From positions 1 through 6,644 of the forward strand of contig JACDBJ010000537.1 in NCBI GenBank assembly GCA_013695005.1: DNA of 6,644 nucleotides, read 5' to 3'. Within the stretch, counting starts at the first letter, position 1, and each line of letters opens with the position of its first letter. Made by a program: the position numbers and the translations under genes. The stretch is from Pseudonocardiales bacterium (lineage in GTDB: Bacteria; Actinomycetota; Actinomycetes; Mycobacteriales; Pseudonocardiaceae). This document shows, piece by piece, positions 1-6,644 of this stretch. The notes beneath the pieces are model-generated. The model was not told the origin of the DNA. It saw only the letters and a program-made list of their open reading frames with translations, and searched no databases.

Positions 1-19
1 CCGCCGCCACTCGGCATGA

Positions 20-430
20 TCAGGACTGCGCGGCCAGCTCGCGGATGATCTCTGCCACTGGAGCGGGCATTCGGAAGTACTGCCGACCGCGATCCCGCTT
101 TCTCTCGTAGGGGGGGAGCTGATGGCAGCGACGCTCCGCCGCGCCAAGCATCCCCGCAGCCTGCGCGGGCTTGAAGTTGATCTGCTCGCAGAGCGACAAC
201 CACTCGACCCATTCGCCTGGTCGCCTAGCCAGGATCTCGAGAAAAGGACGCCACCGGAGGCTCTCGCCGCCCAGATAGGCCTGGCGGACAGCGTCCGCGC
301 CGAAGCCCTTAGGTGCTGTGATCGCTTGATCGTCGGACTCATCTACGGACCTCGCCAGCTCCGCGGCGTAGGCAAGAAGGTCGGCTATCCGGTGGGCTGG
401 TACCGACACAGTCACTGCCTGGAACTCCAT
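20..430 (-). CDS. Conserved-looking hypothetical protein, possible winged-helix fold (136 aa)
   Basis: I do not recognise this protein with certainty. The N-terminus (residues 1-10) looks like a short beta strand (FQAVTVSVP) followed by a helix. An acidic linker (about 29-36) leads to a C-terminal half with WRPFLEILARRPGEW, a second short helix, the helix PAQAAGMLGAAERRC, and a basic turn (ERKRDRGRQYF) before a last helix. That helix-helix-helix-wing pattern suggests a winged-helix domain; it recalls small actinobacterial proteins of the DUF6416 kind, but this is a low-certainty family guess from memory. The ATG start is supported by GGAGGAG at 437-443 with 6 nt spacing, and the stop is TGA. 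A possible -10 (TATGCT, 488-493) lies about 58 nt upstream, with no good -35. The gene stands apart from hspR (193 nt gap). GC in the lines I hand-counted here is about 55-70%, lower than dnaJ, so it may be acquired DNA. Whether it binds DNA is inference. Confidence 0.72.
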   Translation of the reverse strand: MEFQAVTVSVPAHRIADLLAYAAELARSVDESDDQAITAPKGFGADAVRQAYLGGESLRWRPFLEILARRPGEWVEWLSLCEQINFKPAQAAGMLGAAERRCHQLPPYERKRDRGRQYFRMPAPVAEIIRELAAQS

Positions 431-623
431 GACCCGCTCCTCCGCTTCGCACCAATGAGCAACCGACAGTGCGCTTCGGTCAAGGCTAGCATACAGGCGC
501 TGAAAGCTCTGCTACGGCGGCTTAGTCGACCCAAGTAAGATCTCGATACAGTCGCTCAGCGGGGTGATCCGCGTTTTCGCCCGGCATGCGATGGCGGCGC
601 ACCGGCACCCAGCGCTGCGGCGA
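431..623. other. Intergenic region between hspR and the hypothetical gene
   Basis: This 193-nt stretch follows the hspR stop and contains the upstream region of the hypothetical gene. It holds the ribosome binding site GGAGGAG (437-443) and a weak TATGCT -10 candidate (488-493), both on the minus strand. I looked for a Rho-independent terminator after hspR and found only 4-bp stems with no U-tract. One hand-counted line (481-540) is about 55% GC, the lowest in the window. No RNA gene or open frame of its own is supportable here. Confidence 0.5.
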
Positions 624-1097
624 CTAGCTCTCCCGGCGCGGGCGCCAGACCTCGAGCGCCGTACGTCGGGTGATGGGGACGAGGTCTCGTCGGTAGGAGG
701 CGTGCACGACGGCCGCTGCCTGCTCGGCGGCGACCTCCGCCGCGGCGAGCCGCTCGGTGAGCTCGGCGACGGTGTTCTGCAGCTCCTCCACCAGCTCGAC
801 CAGCTCGATGATCCGTTTCACGCCGGCGAGGTTGACGCCCTCGCCCTGGCTCAGGCGCTGCACCTCGCGCAGCAGGGCGATGTCGCGCGCGGAGTAGCGC
901 CTACCGCCGCCGGCGGCGCGGCCGGGGCTCACCAGTCCCAGCCGGTCGTAGCTGCGCAACGTCTGGGCGTGCATGCCCGCCAGCTCCGCCGCGACGGAGA
1001 TGACGAACACCGGGCTGTCCGCGGTGGTACCCGGGGGCAGTGGCATCCCCGGAGGCATCCCCGGAGGATCGCCGCTCTGAGCACCCATACGCATCAC
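624..1097 (-). CDS. hspR: Heat-shock operon repressor HspR (MerR family)
   Basis: HspR is the cytoplasmic repressor of the actinobacterial dnaK regulon and binds HAIR inverted repeats. The MerR-type helix-turn-helix spans about residues 31-99, with the characteristic ISVAAELAGMHAQTLRSYDR (33-52), the wing GGGRRYS (63-69) and EGVNLAGVKRIIEL (86-99). A leucine/glutamate-rich coiled coil follows (about 99-128), then the conserved C-terminal segment ALEVWRPRR (147-155); in mycobacterial HspR the matching tail is linked to stability and to DnaK co-repression. Length (157 aa) is slightly above usual because of a proline/glycine-rich N-terminal extension (about 28 residues). The start is ambiguous: GTG at 1097, ATG at 1094 or ATG at 1088. 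The dnaJ stop TGA (1096-1094) sits inside GTGATG, implying translational coupling, while AGGTG at 1099-1095 is spaced 6 nt from the ATG at 1088. As last gene of the operon it gives autoregulation through the HAIR site upstream of dnaK. Confidence 0.95.
   Translation of the reverse strand: MMRMGAQSGDPPGMPPGMPLPPGTTADSPVFVISVAAELAGMHAQTLRSYDRLGLVSPGRAAGGGRRYSARDIALLREVQRLSQGEGVNLAGVKRIIELVELVEELQNTVAELTERLAAAEVAAEQAAAVVHASYRRDLVPITRRTALEVWRPRRES
1042..1065. repeat. Perfect 12-bp tandem duplication in the hspR 5' end
   Basis: The 12-mer ggcatccccgga occurs twice back to back (1042-1053 and 1054-1065). Because 12 is a multiple of three, it encodes the in-frame duplication PPGM-PPGM (HspR residues 11-18) in the N-terminal extension ahead of the DNA-binding domain. 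It looks like a recent slippage event and is unlikely to affect the fold. Confidence 0.85.
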
Positions 1098-2287
1098 CTG
1101 GTTGCGTCGCCGAGCAGGCCGTCCCTCGGGTCGAGGGACTTCGTCTGGTCCGCGTAGGCCTGCAGGGCTGCGGCGGCCTCGTCGTCGAGCCTCGCGGGCA
1201 CAGCCACCTCGACGGTGACGAGCAGGTCGCCGTTGCGGCCGTCCTTGCGCTGCACGCCCCGGCCGCGGACCCGCAACGTGCGCCCGCTCGCCGTGCCCGG
1301 CGGCACCTTCAGCGACACCGTGCCGTCCAGCGTCGGGACCGTCATCGTCGTGCCGAGCACCAGCTCGGGGAACGTCACCGGCACCTTCAGCGTCAGGTCG
1401 TCGGCGTTGCGCTCGGAGCGCCCGAACAGCGGGTGCGGCTTGACGTGCACCCGGACGTAGAGATCACCGGCGGGAGCACCGCCACGGCCGTACTCGCCCT
1501 GGCCGGCGATCCGGATCTGCTGACCGTCGTTCACCCCGGCCGGCACCCGGATGGTCAGCGGCCTGGTTCGGGTGGTCGTGCCGCCGCCGCCACAGTCCGG
1601 GCACGGGTCGTCGATGATGCGGCCGGTGCCGCGGCAGTCGCGGCAGGGCTCGGAGAACGCGAAGGAGCCCTGGCTGCGGCTGACCAGCCCCACACCGGCG
1701 CAGGTCGGGCACGTGCGTGGCGTGCTCCCAGGCCTGGCCCCGGTGCCGGCACACGTCTCGCAGCGCGCCGGCGAGGTAAGCCGGAGCGCGACGGTCGCCC
1801 CGCGCACGGCGTCGGTGAAGTCGATGCGGATCTCGCTCTCGACGTCCGCCCCACGCTGCCGGGTCGTGGTGCGCGCATTGGAGCCGCCGCGGCCGAAGAT
1901 CCCGCCGAAGATGTCACCGATACCGCCGGCGCCACCGCCGCCGCTCGCCGAGGTCTGGGCGAACAGGTCGTTGAGGTCGAACCCGCCTGCCCCGCCGCCG
2001 CCGGCGAACCCGCCACCGCCGCCGAAGCCGCCAGGGACACCGCCGCTGCCGAACAGCCGGCGCATCTCGTCGTACTCGCGGCGCTTATCGGTGTCGGACA
2101 GCACGCCGTAGGCTTCCGAGACCGCCTTGAAGCGAGCCTCGGCCTCGGCGTTGCCGGGGTTGGCATCCGGGTGCAGCTGGCGGGCCAGCTTGCGGTACGC
2201 CTTCTTGACGTCGTCCGCCGACGCGTCGGCGGAGACGCCGAGCTCGCGGTAGAAGTCCTTCTCGATCCAGTCACGCTGGGTCGTCAC
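1094..2287 (-). CDS. dnaJ: Co-chaperone DnaJ (Hsp40), DnaJ1 type
   Basis: DnaJ delivers unfolded clients to DnaK and stimulates its ATPase. All four type-I parts are present in 397 residues, the normal length. The J-domain covers about 10-75 with the essential HPD triad at 39-41. A Gly/Phe-rich region spans about 80-137. The zinc domain has four CxxCxGxG-type motifs with cysteines at 176/179, 193/196, 215/218 and 229/232; the last reads CPDCGGGG. The C-terminal substrate-binding and dimerisation domain runs from about 235 to 380. The N-terminus (DWIEKDFYRELGVS) matches mycobacterial DnaJ1 from its first residues, which supports the GTG start at 2287. AGGAGG at 2297-2302, spaced 9 nt, also supports it. 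It follows grpE by 45 nt and ends overlapping hspR. Many actinobacteria have a second dnaJ with hrcA elsewhere; linkage to hspR makes this the heat-shock copy. Confidence 0.97.
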   Translation of the reverse strand: MTTQRDWIEKDFYRELGVSADASADDVKKAYRKLARQLHPDANPGNAEAEARFKAVSEAYGVLSDTDKRREYDEMRRLFGSGGVPGGFGGGGGFAGGGGAGGFDLNDLFAQTSASGGGGAGGIGDIFGGIFGRGGSNARTTTRQRGADVESEIRIDFTDAVRGATVALRLTSPARCETCAGTGARPGSTPRTCPTCAGVGLVSRSQGSFAFSEPCRDCRGTGRIIDDPCPDCGGGGTTTRTRPLTIRVPAGVNDGQQIRIAGQGEYGRGGAPAGDLYVRVHVKPHPLFGRSERNADDLTLKVPVTFPELVLGTTMTVPTLDGTVSLKVPPGTASGRTLRVRGRGVQRKDGRNGDLLVTVEVAVPARLDDEAAAALQAYADQTKSLDPRDGLLGDATR

Positions 2288-2296
2288 CGCGCCCCG

Positions 2297-2302
2297 CCTC
2301 CT
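2297..2302 (-). promoter_or_regulatory. Ribosome binding site of dnaJ
   Basis: AGGAGG on the minus strand, 9 nt before the GTG at 2287. It is a full-consensus Shine-Dalgarno inside the 45-nt grpE-dnaJ gap, so dnaJ, unlike grpE and hspR, can be initiated independently rather than only by coupling. It decides the GTG start. Confidence 0.8.
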
Positions 2303-2332
2303 CTCGGCGTTCCCCGTGCGTCGTCAGTCAGC

Positions 2333-3072
2333 TCAGGGCGTGGCACGGGGATCCGACGTCGGCTCCGACTCAGGTGCATCGGGCTCGGCGCTCGGCGCCG
2401 TGGTCTCCTCCACGATCTCGGCGTCCACATCGCCGGCGAGGTCTGCGTCATCCAGCCCACCGGCCCGGTCGGTCACCGCGACCATCGCGGGCCGCAGCTG
2501 GCGATCACCGAGCCGGTAGCCGCGACGCAGCACCGCGGACACCGTCGGCCCGTCCACCTCGATCGAGCTGGCGTGCTGCACGGCCTCGTGCACCGCCGGG
2601 TCGAACGGCTCGCCGTCGGATCCGTAGGACTCCAGCCCGACGTGGGTGAGTGCATCCTGCAGCTTGTCGGCCACGAGCTTGAACGCGCCGATGAGGTCGC
2701 CGTGCGCCTGCGCCCGGTCGATGTCGTCGAGCACGGTGAGCAGCTCGCCGACCACCTGGGCCTTGGCCGCGGTGACCACCGCCTGCCGGTCTCGGTCCAC
2801 CCTGCGGCGGTAGTTGGCGTATTCGGCGGAGACCCGTTGCAGGTCAGCGGTGCGCTCCTCCAGCTCCGCCGTGAGCTTCACTATTTCCTCCGACTCCTGA
2901 TCGGGGCCAGGGCGCGGTGAGGGCGGACCGGGCGACGGCCGATCGCCGCCACCCGGGGCCCGCGCCTCACCGGTCACCGGGTCGATGCGGCGACGGTCGC
3001 GGACGACCACCCGCTCGGCCTCGGTGCCGCGATCCCCGGCCGCCCGCGAGCGCCCGAACGAATCCTGGGTGC

Positions 3073-3076
<4 letters not shown>
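2333..3076 (-). CDS. grpE: Nucleotide exchange factor GrpE
   Basis: GrpE releases ADP from DnaK and so completes the folding cycle. The N-terminus (residues 1-60) is disordered and carries RRIDPVTGEAR (29-39), a segment also found in mycobacterial GrpE. The long dimerising helix runs from about 62 to 125, including AEYANYRRRVDRDRQ (84-98) and the helix-bundle segment with LDDIDRA. The beta-wing domain shows the GrpE signature: FDPAVHEAVQ (158-167), then RRGYRLGDRQLRPAMVAV (184-201). After it comes an acidic tail of about 45 residues with VDAEIVEE (217-224), nearly the same as the DnaK tail. Length is 247 aa, long compared with about 197 in E. coli but usual in actinobacteria. The start is GTG, within a GTGA overlap with the dnaK stop, with GAGGA at 3086-3090 spaced 9 nt; coupled translation is likely. 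Confidence 0.96.
2412..2428 (-). repeat. 17-nt direct repeat, copy in grpE 3' end
   Basis: The 17-mer GTGGACGCCGAGATCGT (minus strand) is identical to 3095-3111 in dnaK. It lies in the same codon register in both genes and encodes VDAEIV. The flanking codons differ (GTG GAG here, GTC GAC in dnaK). The copies are 683 nt apart. Confidence 0.8.
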
Positions 3077-4938
<1,862 letters not shown>

Positions 4939-4946
4939 GATCTCTG

Positions 4947-4952
4947 TCCTCC
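4947..4952 (-). promoter_or_regulatory. Ribosome binding site of dnaK
   Basis: GGAGGA on the minus strand, 8 nt upstream of the ATG at 4938. It begins 4 nt after the HAIR operator, so operator and ribosome binding site are packed into about 30 nt. Confidence 0.8.
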
Positions 4953-4956
4953 GAAG

Positions 4957-4977
4957 CTTGAGTTGCCTTGGCTCAAG
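4957..4977. promoter_or_regulatory. HAIR operator (HspR binding site)
   Basis: The + strand reads CTTGAGT, a 7-nt spacer (tgccttg), then GCTCAAG. The known HAIR consensus is CTTGAGT-N7-ACTCAAG, so 13 of 14 arm positions match with the exact spacer. The symmetry reaches further out: AAGCTTGAG (4954-4962) against CTCAAGTTT (4972-4980) pairs at 8 of 9 positions. The site is 18 nt upstream of the dnaK start codon and overlaps the last two bases of the proposed -10, so bound HspR would block polymerase. Its cognate repressor is encoded at the end of the same operon. Confidence 0.93.
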
Positions 4978-5005
4978 TTTGGCCGGGTTCCGCTTCGGCC
5001 GTCAA
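4976..5005 (-). promoter_or_regulatory. Vegetative-type promoter of the dnaK operon
   Basis: On the minus strand TTGACG (5000-5005) is a good -35 hexamer. CAAACT (4976-4981), a moderate -10, follows after 18 nt. The predicted transcription start is near 4969-4970, in the centre of the HAIR operator, leaving a leader of about 31 nt. The overlap with HAIR is what would be expected for HspR repression and strengthens an otherwise ordinary motif match. Assignment to a housekeeping sigma factor is inference. Confidence 0.55.
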
Positions 5006-5012
5006 GCCGACT

Positions 5013-5033
5013 CTTGCGCGGACCCCGCTCAAC
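5013..5033. promoter_or_regulatory. Degenerate second HAIR-like site
   Basis: The + strand reads CTTGCGC, 7 nt (ggacccc), then GCTCAAC: the correct 7-nt spacing with 9 of 14 arm positions matching the HAIR consensus. It is centred 56 nt upstream of the main HAIR. Streptomyces dnaK promoters are known to carry more than one HAIR-like repeat, so a weak auxiliary HspR site is plausible, but the match alone is not strong. Confidence 0.3.
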
Positions 5034-5047
5034 CTTGTCGACTTGCC

Positions 5048-5075
5048 CAACGAGGTACGGGGCGCATGTGTTCCC
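5048..5075 (-). promoter_or_regulatory. Putative SigH/SigR-type promoter upstream of dnaK
   Basis: On the minus strand GGGAAC (5070-5075) is followed after 17 nt by CGTTG (5048-5052); counted as GGAAC to GTT the spacer is 18 nt. This fits the thiol-oxidative/heat-stress ECF sigma consensus of actinobacteria (SigH in Mycobacterium, SigR in Streptomyces: GGAAY-N18/19-GTT). A transcript from here would start near 5042 and have a leader of about 104 nt that includes both HAIR-like sites. In M. tuberculosis the dnaK operon is a known SigH target, which supports the call; no sigma factor is encoded in the window. Confidence 0.55.
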
Positions 5076-5111
5076 GGCCGCTCCGCCCGTGTTATCGGCG
5101 GGACCGGCGCG

Positions 5112-5177
5112 TGGCGCAACTCGCTGGTTCGAAGCGCACAACTCGCCGGGTCGAAGCGCGCAACTCGCGGGTTAGAG
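5112..5177. repeat. Three imperfect 22-bp tandem repeats
   Basis: Units are 5112-5133, 5134-5155 and 5156-5177 (+ strand). All share the core CAACTCGC at the same place in the unit; units 1 and 2 also share TCGAA at their ends, and the third unit diverges at its right end. The stop codon TAA (5174-5172) of the 139-residue protein lies inside the third unit, so the array forms the gene's end and 3' flank. Each unit can form only a very short stem (GCG-agttg-CGC), so it is not a convincing terminator. It may belong to a dispersed intergenic repeat family, but that cannot be judged from one locus. Confidence 0.8.
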
Positions 5178-5591
5178 GGGATCGGCGGCGCTGGGGCGGA
5201 TGTGTCCGGCGGACGCCTTCGGCAGCGGGTCGGGGACCGGAGCGAGCACCTTGCGGTCCTCCGGATCGCGGACGATCGCGTCGTCGGCATCGCGGTAGAC
5301 CAGAGTGCCGTCGGCGTCGAGGTCGGCGACGTAGCCGGCGGCTGCGAGCTGCTGCTCATCGAGATCGGTGAGCACCTCGCGGCGGCTGGGAACCACGACG
5401 TAGTCGGGCCACGGCAGGTGCGCGTAGGCGTGGTGCAGCTCGGCCAGCAGCCCGACGAACGTCTGCTGCCAGCGCAGCGGCATCGACTGCGCCAGCGAGC
5501 GCGGGACGACGAGGTGGTCCTCGGTCGCCCCGAGGGACGGCCGGTCCAGGAAGTCGCGGACCGGGGTGGCGGAGCGGGCAGGTTCGGTCAT
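5172..5591 (-). CDS. Uncharacterised protein associated with a conjugation-like gene cluster (139 aa)
   Basis: I do not know a function. The protein is soluble, with no signal or membrane segment. It opens with VRDFLDRPSLGA, a helical middle with RWQQTFVGLLAELHHAYA (40-57), then LPWPDYVVVPSRRE (59-72), LTDLDEQQLAAAG (74-86) and a short beta-like stretch DADGTLVYRDADD (92-104), ending in a Pro-rich tail. I recall similar small proteins encoded directly after NlpC/P60 hydrolase genes in actinobacterial integrative or conjugative elements; that context matches here but rests on memory. The ATG at 5591 has GGAG at 5598-5601, spaced 6 nt. The same frame stays open upstream to 5876, but that part is not natural protein: it overlaps the ruined hydrolase. 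The gene begins 14 nt after the remnant hydrolase stop, so it was probably co-transcribed with it. The reading frame is intact although its neighbour is broken. Confidence 0.75.
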   Translation of the reverse strand: MTEPARSATPVRDFLDRPSLGATEDHLVVPRSLAQSMPLRWQQTFVGLLAELHHAYAHLPWPDYVVVPSRREVLTDLDEQQLAAAGYVADLDADGTLVYRDADDAIVRDPEDRKVLAPVPDPLPKASAGHIRPSAADPL

Positions 5592-5605
5592 TCGGCGCTC
5601 CGGGT

Positions 5606-6007
5606 TCAGGCGCGGTTGGGGGTGGTGCCGGGGCGGGTGGCCAGCGACACGAGCTCGGGTTCGTCCCACGAGATCGGGCGCACCCGCAGCGGCTGGACCA
5701 CGATAGGGGGCCTCGACGACCTTGCCGTCGCCGAGGTAGAGCATCACGTGGTCGACCTGGCGACGCCGACGATGATCGTCGCGTTCTCCCGCTGCTCGGC
5801 GCTGAGCTGGGCGGGGTCGATCGGGCCGCTGCGCCCGACGCCGCTGGGACCGGCCGGGCCGATCCCGCCGTCGCAACCGCTGCCGCCCTGCCCGCCACTG
5901 CCGCCGAGCACCAGGAAACCGAGGCCGACGAACAGCGCGAGGGCCGCGAACACGGCGACCGCCGGCACGAGTAGCCGCAGCGGTCGCAGCGCCCTCATCG
6001 GGCCCAC
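5606..6007 (-). pseudogene. Remnant of an NlpC/P60-type peptidoglycan hydrolase with internal deletion and frame breaks
   Basis: Three pieces lie in three reading frames. Piece 1 (6007-5744; GTG start, or ATG at 5998) has a membrane segment (about residues 10-35), a Gly-rich linker and LSAEQRENATIIVGVA, the usual lead-in to the transglycosylase-like part of conjugation-associated hydrolases, then hits TGA eight codons after the last isoleucine. Piece 2 (about 5759-5703), in another frame, reads QVDHVMLYLGDGKVVEAPY, the His-containing end of an NlpC/P60 domain. Piece 3 (5701-5606), in the remaining frame, reads VVQPLRVRPISWDE and ends at TGA 5608-5606, the natural C-terminus. The region between pieces 1 and 2, normally some hundreds of codons holding the lytic transglycosylase-like part and the catalytic cysteine, is absent. 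Intact relatives would be secreted or membrane-anchored and cut the cell wall during DNA transfer; this copy cannot be catalytic. Confidence 0.78.
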
Positions 6008-6014
6008 CGAACCC

Positions 6015-6629
6015 TCACCCGCCTGCCACCGCGTCGGCGCGATCGTGCCCGGCGACCCGCCAGTCGCCGTTGCCGGTGTAGTCCACCACCAGCAACAGCA
6101 ACGTCAGGGCGTTGGTCGGCACCTCTACCCGCAACGACCGTGGTGAGACGAGCACCGGCTTCGGTGGGCCGGTGACGGAGGTGGCGGGCACGTTCGCCGG
6201 GTCTGTGTTGCCGAGTACCGCCAGGTACTCCGGCGTGGTGAAGGGCCGCAGGCCGGCCAGCCACTGCTCGGTGGTGGCGCCCGCCGGGTGGGTCGCCCAT
6301 GCGGTGGCCCAGCTGGAGGCGGCGGTCAGCGCCGCCGGCGGGGCCTGGGTGAGCGGCAGTAGCGTGGGCGTCAGCTCTGCCACGGGTGGCAGCCCGGTGG
6401 TGGACGCGCCGGCGGAGCGAGACGGGGCGACGGCGTTGGATTGGCTGCCGCTGGGACTCGGCGTGGCGCTGCGACTGGGGTCCGCGAGCAACGAGATCAG
6501 CACCGTGATCCCGGCCAGCACGGCCACCACGCCGAGGCCGACCGCCGCCAGGCGGCGGGGCGACCGCAGCGGCCACTGCCACAGCCCCCGGTAAGCGCCG
6601 GCACGACCGCGCGGTGTCCTAACCGGCAC
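6015..6629 (-). CDS. Membrane-anchored conjugation-associated protein (putative), 5' end near window edge
   Basis: This is a single-pass protein. A basic N-terminus (to about residue 26, containing GAYRGLWQWPLRSPRR) precedes a membrane segment (about 27-49), a Ser/Pro/Thr-rich linker (50-98) and a compact outer domain (99-196). The outer domain has SSWATAWATHP, EQWLAGLRPFTTPEYLAVL, the loop DPANVPATSVTGPP and a C-terminal WRVAGHD. This layout resembles small extracytoplasmic NTF2-like/TcpC-like proteins encoded next to NlpC/P60 hydrolases in actinobacterial conjugative elements; that assignment is inference. The called GTG at 6629 has no clear Shine-Dalgarno and the frame stays open to base 6644, so the true start may lie outside the window. 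The stop is 7 nt before the start of the hydrolase remnant, as expected for an operon. The gene itself shows no internal break. Confidence 0.7.
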   Translation of the reverse strand: MPVRTPRGRAGAYRGLWQWPLRSPRRLAAVGLGVVAVLAGITVLISLLADPSRSATPSPSGSQSNAVAPSRSAGASTTGLPPVAELTPTLLPLTQAPPAALTAASSWATAWATHPAGATTEQWLAGLRPFTTPEYLAVLGNTDPANVPATSVTGPPKPVLVSPRSLRVEVPTNALTLLLLVVDYTGNGDWRVAGHDRADAVAGG

Positions 6630-6644
6630 GGCCCGGCCCAGTCC

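Noticed and set aside
488..493. TATGCT as a promoter -10 for the 136-residue hypothetical gene.
   Set aside because: No acceptable -35 at 16-19 nt; kept only as a remark in the gene entry.
540..623. Possible Rho-independent terminator after hspR.
   Set aside because: Only 4-bp stems (for example GCGG-CCGC and TCGC-GCGA on the minus strand) without a U-tract; nothing strong enough to call.
1920..2055. Dense CCG/GCC runs that look like a microsatellite.
   Set aside because: They are the codons of the DnaJ Gly/Phe-rich region and need no other explanation.
5003..5016. Palindrome CAAG-N6-CTTG near the dnaK -35.
   Set aside because: The half-sites are inverted relative to HAIR (CTTG on the left, CAAG on the right) and the spacing is wrong, so it is not an HspR site.
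5083..5101. CCGCC/GGCGG hairpin with a 9-nt loop between the repeat array and the dnaK promoters.
   Set aside because: Only five base pairs, no extension of the stem and no U-run; such stems are common by chance at this GC content.
4939..5171. CIRCE element (HrcA operator).
   Set aside because: I searched the dnaK upstream region for TTAGCACTC-N9-GAGTGCTAA and found nothing similar; regulation here is by HAIR/HspR.
5592..5876. Upstream in-frame extension of the 139-residue protein, giving a 234-residue frame containing DHVMLYLGDGKVVEAP.
   Set aside because: The extension joins a piece of the hydrolase remnant to nonsense sequence by chance of frame. The ATG at 5591 with GGAG 6 nt upstream, and the natural hydrolase stop at 5608-5606, show two separate genes.

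Overview
The window is high-GC actinobacterial DNA, and every gene I can support reads on the minus strand. Its core is the heat-shock chaperone operon dnaK-grpE-dnaJ-hspR, transcribed from about position 4970 down to 624. This gene order, the MerR-type repressor HspR and its HAIR operator are typical of Actinobacteria. The protein sequences resemble the mycobacterial/pseudonocardial versions; I infer Pseudonocardiales or a close order but cannot name a genus.

Layout in transcription order, from high to low coordinates. (1) 6644-5172 is a fragment that looks like a conjugative or integrative element: a membrane-anchored small protein (6629-6015), a wrecked NlpC/P60-type cell-wall hydrolase gene (6007-5606) that has lost its catalytic middle and carries two frame breaks, and an intact 139-residue uncharacterised protein (5591-5172). 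(2) 5177-4939 is the control region. It holds three imperfect 22-bp tandem repeats, a SigH/SigR-like promoter (5075-5048), a degenerate second HAIR (5033-5013), a vegetative-type promoter (5005-4976), and a near-perfect HAIR operator (4977-4957) over the expected transcription start. (3) 4938-624 is the four-gene chaperone operon. dnaK/grpE and dnaJ/hspR overlap by 4 nt, and grpE and dnaJ are 45 nt apart. (4) 623-431 is a 193-nt intergenic stretch with no convincing terminator. (5) 430-20 is a 136-residue conserved-looking hypothetical protein in lower-GC sequence.

DnaK, DnaJ and GrpE form the Hsp70 folding cycle. HspR, encoded last in the same transcript, represses the operon through HAIR, and in studied actinobacteria DnaK itself assists that repression, which closes a feedback loop. 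The promoter arrangement suggests two inputs: heat or unfolded protein through HspR, and thiol-oxidative stress through a SigH/SigR-type sigma factor. I see no novel defence or biosynthetic system. The most rewarding points are the dual promoter/operator architecture, the eroded hydrolase pseudogene, the 22-bp tandem repeats, and a 17-nt identity that gives DnaK and GrpE the same acidic tail motif.
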